A DNA stretch of 27,162 nucleotides, taken from positions 6,180 to 33,341 of the forward strand of contig FR894047.1 of assembly GCA_000434115.1 (NCBI GenBank), written 5' to 3'. The position numbers and the translations under genes are program-made. The stretch comes from Roseburia sp. CAG:309. Its GTDB lineage: Bacteria; Bacillota; Clostridia; Lachnospirales; Lachnospiraceae. How positions within the stretch are numbered: the stretch's first letter is position 1; each line of letters opens with the position of its first letter. Under the pieces are notes generated by a model, which did no database searches, was not told the origin of the DNA, and saw only the letters and a list, made by a program, of their open reading frames with translations. Positions 7,657 to 13,877 of this stretch are shown in pieces.

Positions 7657-8796
7657 ATGTTTTTCTTTATAACAATGATCATTGCAGGAGCAGGTACAAT
7701 ATTTCCGCTGCGGAAAAAGAGGGATTTTTTCCTTGGTTTGGCAGCGATGGCAATCTGTGCTTTTATTGAATTTCTATGGTATTACATTTTCCGGGAAGCC
7801 TTTTTGGCAGAACCGTATACAGTGATTTGGGAAAATATCCATGAAAATAGTATACTTGGGATTCATTTTGAATTATTATATACGACGACGGCTCTCTATA
7901 CATTTTTGCTGTGGATCCTGCCGCATATGCGCCCGGAGCGGAAAGGACAGTCTGCGAGGGCGGTTTTCGAAAAGATAAGTATGGCGGTGCTTTCCCTCGT
8001 TGTACTGACGGCAGGGCTGTATTTCCAGTATACGTTTATATACATGGATGTATATAAGGTGGGATGCTGCTTTTTCCTGTGCCTGCTTTTATATGCGGTG
8101 ATCCTCGTAATCTTTTTCAAAATTGAGAAGTATTATGAGATGAAAAAGCAGCAGAAAGAATATGAAGCGATGGAAAAGATCCGGATGCGCCAACTGGAAT
8201 TTTATCAATCGAAAATGCTTGCCGAAGATAAGCTTCGTAAACTTACCCATGACATGAGTAAATATATGGAAGCCTTCGAAAATTTAAAGAAGGAGCAGCC
8301 GGGAGAAATACAAGGTTATATCGAACAATTAGCGGATTCCATGCAGTCTGTGGAACACAGTGTAGTTACCGGAAATGCGCTGGTAGACACGATTTTGATG
8401 GAGAAGGAAAAAGAGGCGTACAGCAAAGAAATAGACTTTCAGATCGTGGCGCAGACGACGCGTTTGTCGGAGTTTAAAAGTGTCTATTTATGTTCTGTTT
8501 TTGCCAATGCGTTAGACAATGCGATCGAGGCGTGCGACGAGGTGCCAGAGGAGAAGGCATTTGTTAAAGTAGATATTACAGAAGCGGGAGATGGCGTGTA
8601 TATTCTTTTTGAAAATTCTTACCCGGAAGACCGCAAACGAAAATATTTTGAAACGTCCAAAGAAGATAAATTTCTGCACGGATTTGGGTTGAAAAACATA
8701 CAAAACGGAGTGGAAAAATGCGGTGGAAATGTATCCATTCATATGGGAGCCGGGGTATTTTCTCTTTCCATCCTGCTAAATGGGATGTCAAAATGA
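7657..8796 (+). CDS. GHKL-type sensor histidine kinase (AgrC-like), cognate of the LytTR regulator
   Basis: A 379-residue membrane kinase. About five hydrophobic segments cover residues 2-20, 26-46, 70-90, 108-130 and 134-157, with no large extracellular domain, as in peptide or quorum sensors. A coiled-coil-like linker rich in K, E and Q (about 158-192) leads to the dimerisation helix with the likely phospho-accepting His198 in LTHDMSKYM. The ATPase domain has the N box FANALDNAIEAC (Asn288 and Asn284) and a short G box HGFGLKNI, typical of GHKL rather than HisKA kinases. The signal is unknown: neither an AgrD-type peptide nor an AgrB processing protease is adjacent. A zinc-ribbon membrane protein follows and may be co-transcribed. 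Confidence 0.92.
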   Translation: MFFFITMIIAGAGTIFPLRKKRDFFLGLAAMAICAFIEFLWYYIFREAFLAEPYTVIWENIHENSILGIHFELLYTTTALYTFLLWILPHMRPERKGQSARAVFEKISMAVLSLVVLTAGLYFQYTFIYMDVYKVGCCFFLCLLLYAVILVIFFKIEKYYEMKKQQKEYEAMEKIRMRQLEFYQSKMLAEDKLRKLTHDMSKYMEAFENLKKEQPGEIQGYIEQLADSMQSVEHSVVTGNALVDTILMEKEKEAYSKEIDFQIVAQTTRLSEFKSVYLCSVFANALDNAIEACDEVPEEKAFVKVDITEAGDGVYILFENSYPEDRKRKYFETSKEDKFLHGFGLKNIQNGVEKCGGNVSIHMGAGVFSLSILLNGMSK

Positions 8797-8870
8797 CCAG
8801 ATAGGCAGACCCCCTTGTGAAGCCGGAGAAAGATTTCTATAATGTAGAAAAAAGGGGAAGGATTCCCAGA

Positions 8871-9488
8871 ATGGAGTATACTATGAAATGTGATTATTGT
8901 AAGATTCATTATGAAGAAAGTGAGGGCGTCTGTCCAAATTGTGGCATGACACCGAGAAAGCGCTGGGCAAAGATATTATGCGCAGTTGCAGAAGTGGTTT
9001 TTTGGATGTACTGGATTATGATGATTCCTGTAGCTTGGGGGGAAGCAAGAATTGGGCATCCGGTGATTGCTTTGGTGGCAGATATCCTAGCACTGCCGTC
9101 GAGTTATTATCTGATTCGTCGCTTTCTTGGCAGAAAGCATCGCAATATGCTGGCAGGAATCCGTGCAGCTATGATTATCCTGAGTGCCTTGTTGTTTATC
9201 ATTGGTTCAACCGGAAAATATCAAATGTCAGAATTTCATGTAAAACAGATGGCAGAGAGCCATTTGAAAGGTTCTTTTGCACATGATAAAACGTTTGAAT
9301 ACGGAACATGTGAAAGTATCAAATACTTTAGAGATGAAAATGAAAATTATGTCTATTGGGCAGAAGTAACGATGTCTTACCAGATCAAAGACGGAGAGGG
9401 AAATCCGGTTTCGAAACAACAGACATACATTATAAAATGGAATGCCACGAACGATAACTATGAATGGCATGGAATCAAGAAAGAGTAA
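8871..9488 (+). CDS. zinc-ribbon membrane protein of unknown function
   Basis: About 205 residues. The N-terminus has two Cys pairs (C7-x2-C10 and C21-x2-C24, the second as CPNCG), a zinc-ribbon pattern. Three hydrophobic segments follow (about 34-52, 58-75 and 92-112), then a C-terminal soluble domain of about 90 residues with YVYWAEVTMSYQIKDG and TYIIKWN, which resembles a small beta-rich module. The start is uncertain: ATG 8871 has AAGGA nine bases upstream, ATG 8883 has GGAG six bases upstream, and a GTG at 8817 would add 18 residues but has a poor site. It follows the sensor kinase closely and ends just before a strong terminator, so it is probably the third gene of that operon. No function can be assigned. 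Confidence 0.7.
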   Translation: MEYTMKCDYCKIHYEESEGVCPNCGMTPRKRWAKILCAVAEVVFWMYWIMMIPVAWGEARIGHPVIALVADILALPSSYYLIRRFLGRKHRNMLAGIRAAMIILSALLFIIGSTGKYQMSEFHVKQMAESHLKGSFAHDKTFEYGTCESIKYFRDENENYVYWAEVTMSYQIKDGEGNPVSKQQTYIIKWNATNDNYEWHGIKKE

Positions 9489-9494
9489 TAGTAA

Positions 9495-9535
9495 GGCTGT
9501 GCGGGCATTGGAGTGTTGCCTGCACAGCCGTTTTT
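9495..9535 (+). terminator. intrinsic terminator after the two-component operon
   Basis: GGCTGTGC-g-GGCA (9495-9507) pairs with TGCC-t-GCACAGCC (9517-9529) and TTTTT follows at 9531-9535. This closes the rightward operon. The convergent GH2 gene ends 24 bases away and may use the same stem, though the T-run on that strand is poor. Confidence 0.88.
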
Positions 9536-9558
9536 ATGATATATTCTGATGGCACGTA

Positions 9559-12500
9559 TTATTCAAACTGCAGCCATTCCAGATCGAATTTACATCCCGG
9601 AAGGAAGATCAGGTTCAGGTTATAATCTCCGGATACCGGTTCCAATTCGAAGGTCTGTACCTGCGATTCGCCGCTGTAAGGGAAATCGACGATCTGGTTG
9701 ATGACAGCATCGCTGCCGTCTGCCGGAACAAATCTTACATGGATCGTATTCATTTCAATATGCGAACGGCCACAGATGGTAATCTGGTGGAAGCCATCTT
9801 TTGTAAAATGCATATTGGTATATTCTACCGTTACGTTGTTTCCAATCTCGCGGATGGCATCGCCATCGATCGTAAACATATCTCCCGTAACATTGGCGCA
9901 GTCGGAGCCAAGAAGTTTTGCGTAGGCTTTTTCTACCTTTGTGAAATAGAAGCCTTGCAGAGACATCTTGATTTCCGGATAAACGACGATGGAGATCGTC
10001 TGAACACCTTTGAGTCGTTTGCTTAATGTAAATACATTTTCCTGATAGTGGTTGTACCAGCTCTTCGCCTCGTAGGTTGCCTGAAGCAGACATTCGCCGG
10101 TGGCACAGGTAGTTCCCGGAACCGCAGGTTCGGTGATGCTTCCCTTTTCAGAAGGAAGCCCCGGAGTACCAAGCCATACTTCAACCGGAAGCACATCGCT
10201 AAAGGAAAAAATTGGAAGATGAATCTCGTCGGAACCGTAATCGCCAAAATCAATATTTTCAAACGTTACCACAGTACGGTCGTTTCCGGTGATATAGACA
10301 CCACCCTGGAAGCTTAAGATCAAGCCGTCATCGGAACTTTCGGAGTAGTCAATGGCGGATACGATCTTATAAGGATCGTGTGTGGCATCTCCGAGTCCGG
10401 TTACTTCAAATTCCAGTTCGGAGATCACTTCGACGTGGTCTAAGCCGTTGCAGCAGGTACAGCACAGACGAAATTCGCCATCGCCGACGGCTTGGATCGA
10501 AGCGGTATTTGTCTCTTTGTCCACGGTGATCTTTACTGCGTTACTCTGTACGCCGTTAAGTGTGACTGCCTTAAATTCAATGTCCCGGTAGGTTGCATTT
10601 TCCGGATAAATTTTTGCCGTTACAACGGTTTCTTTATGTTCGGCATCTAAAATTGAAGTGCCCTGATTGGTCAGTTCAATCTTTCGAACCGGAATTTCAT
10701 TCGTGCGATCCGGAATTAAAATGCCACTTTCTAATGTTTTTTCAGCGAGTGAATATGTCGTATTTTCCATCTGACAGGAGATGCCGTCCGGAACGATTTC
10801 GGCAGGTACTGCCTGTAGTGTCAGATGGGCATCCGGCAGAGATGGGGAACTAACGGTTACCTGAATGTCGCCGGATTCTGTTTTAGCGGCGATGATCGCC
10901 AGTAGTTTTCCGCTGAATAATTTGCGGCTGGTTCCTTTGTATTGGTCAAAATCAGAACTGTCGCCGTTGTCAAGACCGATCAGACGACCGGCACCGGTTA
11001 CGGATACATTCATACGGCTTCGTGCATTGGCGACGAGGATACCGTTCGCATCCAGTGTGTCAATGGTGACAAAGATCAGATCTTCGCCGTCTGCCGTCAG
11101 CGTCTCCTTGTCCGGGGTAAGACGGATGCTTGCCGGATCGCCGAAGGACTGCTGCCGGTCTCTTGCGATCACATTGCCTTCTTCGTCGTACGCAACGGCT
11201 TCAATCATGCCTTTGCTGTAAGGGATCTGCCAGTCGCCGGAAAGCGTCGTGCCATGAGCATGGTCGATCTCAACGATGCCCTGACTCTGTCCCTGATAGA
11301 AGAGTTCTACTTTCGGGGCATTGGAGAAGATACGTACATCGATCAGCTGTCCTTCGTTGAAATCCCAGTAAGGCAGAAGATGTACCATCGGTTTTTTCTT
11401 ATAATCTGTCCATTCTGCCTGATACAGATAGAACGTGTCTTTTGGAAAGCCGGCAGTATCGACCTGGCCAAAATACGAATTTTTGGTAAAATATGGGGTT
11501 GGCTCGCCCAGGTAATCAAAGCCGGACCAGAGATACTGTCCAAAGCAGAATTCACGGTCGCGGTGAGCAATGATCGTATGCTCGGAATTTTTTGCCCCCC
11601 AGTTTGTCGTGCAGTTTCCGAGAGTCGAACATTGCAGGTCATCAAAAGTTAAAAGACGGTTGGAAAGAGGAAAATGATAGATGCCGCGGCTTTGTACGGT
11701 GGCACTTGTCTCACTTCCGAATATTTTCCAGTCCGGATATTTTTCATGATGTTCGTCATAACATTTATCAAGATAATTGTAGCCGACGAGATCGATCACT
11801 TCGCCGGTGCGCTGGGCAGCTTCCCATTCGATGTAATTGGATGCCAGTGTCGTATACGCATTTTTGCGGTAATCGAGTTCGCGGACGGCGTTATGAAGTT
11901 CTTTCGTCAGTTCCAGACCGCGGTCAAAATGGGTATCATAAATCTCATTTCCAATTCCCCAGATGAAGACGCAAGGGTGGTTGCGGTCCTGGCGAACCCA
12001 GCTTGTCAGATCCTTTTTCCACCAGTCTTTAAAGTCATTGCCATAGTCATAATCGGTTTTGGTGCGCTCCCACATATCAAAACTCTCCGTATACAGGAGA
12101 AGTCCCAGTTCATCGCAGAGATTCAGCATATGTTCCGGCGGCATATTGTGCGCGTTTCGGATCGAATTTACACCCATTTCCTTTAACGTGAGGAGCTGGC
12201 GGCGGAGTGCTGCTTTGTTCATGGCGGCACCAAGGGAACCAAGGACGTGGTGTTCACACGTACCATTGATCTTTACGTGGCGGCCATTTAAGAAAAATCC
12301 CTTATCTGCATCAAACGCAATGTCACGGAATCCCAGATTCTGGGTAATGGAATCCGTAAGAGTATCGCCCACATACAAAGAAGTGCGGATCTGATACAGA
12401 TTTGGCTCTTCAATATCCCATAATTTTGGCTCAATGACGGTCAGTACCTGTTTGTCAACCTGAACGGAATCCGAAAAGTGTATGCTGCTTTCGTGGGTCG

Positions 12501-13101
12501 TCACAAGAGTGCCGTCGGCATCAAAAATCTCGTGGCAGATCCGGCCGTCGGAAGCTGTTCCCTTCTCATCAATAAATTCAGTATCCATAAATACTTCCCA
12601 CGTTTTGCCAAGCTGCTTGGTGGAAAGATATGTTCCGTTATGTACGAGATGCGCCGCAGGAGAAGTCAAAAGCCACACATCGCGGTAGATGCCCGAACCC
12701 GGATACCAGCGGCTGTTTGGCAGATGGTATTCGTTGCGGACAAGGAGTTCGTTGTCGCCGTCCTGTAATTCGTCGGTCAGATCAACGACAAATTCGGAAT
12801 AGCCATGTTTCCATGTAAATATTTTCTTTTGATTGAGATAAATGGTTGTATCCATATAGACACCCTCAAAGATCAGTTCAATCTTCTGCGTGTCCGGAGC
12901 AGCCCCGTCAAGAAGCTGTTTTTTGTTAATCATTCTTCGATAACAACTTACTGCCTGTTCGTACAGGTTTTCTGTATCATAGATCATCCAGTCATGGGGA
13001 AGATCTACCGGCGTCCAGGACGTGATTTGAAATAAAGTTTCGGTCGGAGTGTCCAGAGGAAACTTGCAAAACGTCCAGTTGTCATTCAGTCGTTTTTTCA
13101 T
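9559..13101 (-). CDS. very large glycoside hydrolase family 2 enzyme (beta-galactosidase-like) with C-terminal accessory domains
   Basis: About 1180 residues, cytoplasmic because no signal peptide is present. Order: GH2 sugar-binding domain (about 30-160, with YPGSGIYRDVWL), Ig-like GH2 domain (165-258), TIM barrel (265-555), a DUF4982-like domain (about 590-645), one or two Ig-like domains (about 650-870), and a C-terminal pair of carbohydrate-module-like beta domains (about 890-1180). The acid/base is Glu386 in WGIGNEIYD and the nucleophile Glu464 in FGSETSATV; the 78-residue spacing fits the clan. RNAHNMPPEHMLNLCDELG is the classical GH2 barrel signature. I start at 13101, where AGGA precedes the ATG by eight bases, rather than the in-frame ATG at 13122 with a weaker site. 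The substrate (galactoside, glucuronide or other) is not settled by sequence. No transporter gene is adjacent. Confidence 0.9.
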   Translation of the reverse strand: MKKRLNDNWTFCKFPLDTPTETLFQITSWTPVDLPHDWMIYDTENLYEQAVSCYRRMINKKQLLDGAAPDTQKIELIFEGVYMDTTIYLNQKKIFTWKHGYSEFVVDLTDELQDGDNELLVRNEYHLPNSRWYPGSGIYRDVWLLTSPAAHLVHNGTYLSTKQLGKTWEVFMDTEFIDEKGTASDGRICHEIFDADGTLVTTHESSIHFSDSVQVDKQVLTVIEPKLWDIEEPNLYQIRTSLYVGDTLTDSITQNLGFRDIAFDADKGFFLNGRHVKINGTCEHHVLGSLGAAMNKAALRRQLLTLKEMGVNSIRNAHNMPPEHMLNLCDELGLLLYTESFDMWERTKTDYDYGNDFKDWWKKDLTSWVRQDRNHPCVFIWGIGNEIYDTHFDRGLELTKELHNAVRELDYRKNAYTTLASNYIEWEAAQRTGEVIDLVGYNYLDKCYDEHHEKYPDWKIFGSETSATVQSRGIYHFPLSNRLLTFDDLQCSTLGNCTTNWGAKNSEHTIIAHRDREFCFGQYLWSGFDYLGEPTPYFTKNSYFGQVDTAGFPKDTFYLYQAEWTDYKKKPMVHLLPYWDFNEGQLIDVRIFSNAPKVELFYQGQSQGIVEIDHAHGTTLSGDWQIPYSKGMIEAVAYDEEGNVIARDRQQSFGDPASIRLTPDKETLTADGEDLIFVTIDTLDANGILVANARSRMNVSVTGAGRLIGLDNGDSSDFDQYKGTSRKLFSGKLLAIIAAKTESGDIQVTVSSPSLPDAHLTLQAVPAEIVPDGISCQMENTTYSLAEKTLESGILIPDRTNEIPVRKIELTNQGTSILDAEHKETVVTAKIYPENATYRDIEFKAVTLNGVQSNAVKITVDKETNTASIQAVGDGEFRLCCTCCNGLDHVEVISELEFEVTGLGDATHDPYKIVSAIDYSESSDDGLILSFQGGVYITGNDRTVVTFENIDFGDYGSDEIHLPIFSFSDVLPVEVWLGTPGLPSEKGSITEPAVPGTTCATGECLLQATYEAKSWYNHYQENVFTLSKRLKGVQTISIVVYPEIKMSLQGFYFTKVEKAYAKLLGSDCANVTGDMFTIDGDAIREIGNNVTVEYTNMHFTKDGFHQITICGRSHIEMNTIHVRFVPADGSDAVINQIVDFPYSGESQVQTFELEPVSGDYNLNLIFLPGCKFDLEWLQFE

Positions 13102-13228
13102 TCGATAAATCCTGCCTTTCATTTTTCCAAAGAGGTAACGATTCAGGTCTCCCCACTCCCCATTCGCATTTCGAACACTTCGTGTTCTTTCCCGTCTTTG
13201 ACAAGGCTAAAAATGCTCATGTGGGGAG

Positions 13229-13304
13229 AGGGCCCGATGTGCGGAAAACCAATGTTTTTTACGTGCAAGCACGACAATCCATTGTTTTTTTGCACATCAG
13301 CCCT
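13229..13304. promoter_or_regulatory. large imperfect palindrome in the divergent GH2/GNAT intergenic region
   Basis: AGGGC-cc-GATGTGC (13229-13242) is mirrored by GCACATC-a-GCCCT (13292-13304). Inside are CGTGC-aa-GCACG (13262-13273), ACAAT-cc-ATTGT (13274-13285) and a direct repeat CCAATGTTTTTT/CCATTGTTTTTT (13249-13260, 13279-13290). A separate longer-range pair, TCTCCCCAC near 13157 and GTGGGGAGA (13221-13229), and a GAACAC-ttc-GTGTTC hairpin near 13180 lie on the GH2 side. Such symmetry between divergent genes suggests operator sites or a structured 5' leader for the GH2 mRNA. No clear promoter for the GH2 gene was found. Confidence 0.45.
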
Positions 13305-13322
13305 GAATAGTTACAAAATGTT

Positions 13323-13351
13323 TTGCACTTTAACAATAATTATATTATACT
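13323..13351 (+). promoter_or_regulatory. sigma-A type promoter for the GNAT-kinase-thiD operon
   Basis: TTGCAC (13323-13328), a 17-base spacer and TATACT (13346-13351). Transcription should begin near 13358, which is exactly the first in-frame ATG, so that ATG is unlikely to be the translation start; the ATG at 13394 with GGAG upstream is preferred. Confidence 0.7.
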
Positions 13352-13393
13352 AGTAGTATGGTTTCAAGAAAAAATAGAAATTTGGAGCGAAAA

Positions 13394-13855
13394 ATGCAAA
13401 TTTGTAAAATGAGTGGCAGACAGATAAATCAGGCATTGGAACTGATACGGAACGTGTTTGATGAATGCGATAAAGAAGACTATGAAGATATGGGAATTCT
13501 GTCATTTTATCATTTTATCCGCAGAGAGCAGATCGAAGAACGAGTGCAGAGCGGAGAGATGGTATTTTTTGGTGCCTATGAAGAGTCTGAGCCGATTGGT
13601 GTGATTGCGATGCGGGATGGTTTTCATGTGAGTCTGCTGTTTGTAGAAAAAAACTGGCAGAGGCGGGGGATAGGGAAAAAGCTGGTTCGGCGCGGTGTGG
13701 CGTATTGTCTGGAGAAAAATCCGCAGCTGAAGGCAGTTACCGTCAGTGCGTCGCCGAAAGGAAAAAGAGCGTACGAGGCGATGGGATTTCGGGCTTTGAC
13801 ACCGGAGCAGAAAAAACAGGGGATGCGTTTTACGCCGATGCGGCTTGAGTTATAG
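13394..13855 (+). CDS. GNAT-family N-acetyltransferase
   Basis: A 153-residue acetyl-CoA-dependent acyltransferase of the GNAT fold. The acetyl-CoA binding loop is VEKNWQRRGIGKKLVRRG (the Q/R-x-x-G-x-G/A motif A), preceded by the beta-4 strand VSLLFV and followed by TVSASPKGKRAYEAMGF, the motif B helix with the Tyr that often acts as general acid. The substrate is not predictable. The start at 13394 is chosen because TTTGGAG lies seven bases before it and because the promoter places the mRNA 5' end near the alternative ATG at 13358. First gene of a tight operon: the kinase-like gene starts 22 bases after its stop. Confidence 0.88.
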   Translation: MQICKMSGRQINQALELIRNVFDECDKEDYEDMGILSFYHFIRREQIEERVQSGEMVFFGAYEESEPIGVIAMRDGFHVSLLFVEKNWQRRGIGKKLVRRGVAYCLEKNPQLKAVTVSASPKGKRAYEAMGFRALTPEQKKQGMRFTPMRLEL

Positions 13856-13877
13856 AGAAGGCGAACAGGAGGCAGCG

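Noticed and set aside
8797..8870. AgrD-like signal peptide gene between the sensor kinase and the zinc-ribbon gene
   Set aside because: No short frame with a Cys-containing peptide core and a ribosome site fits in this gap.
10942..11652. Plus-strand open frames opposite the GH2 gene, up to 236 codons
   Set aside because: Antisense to a gene whose catalytic motifs are intact; no start signals or family resemblance.
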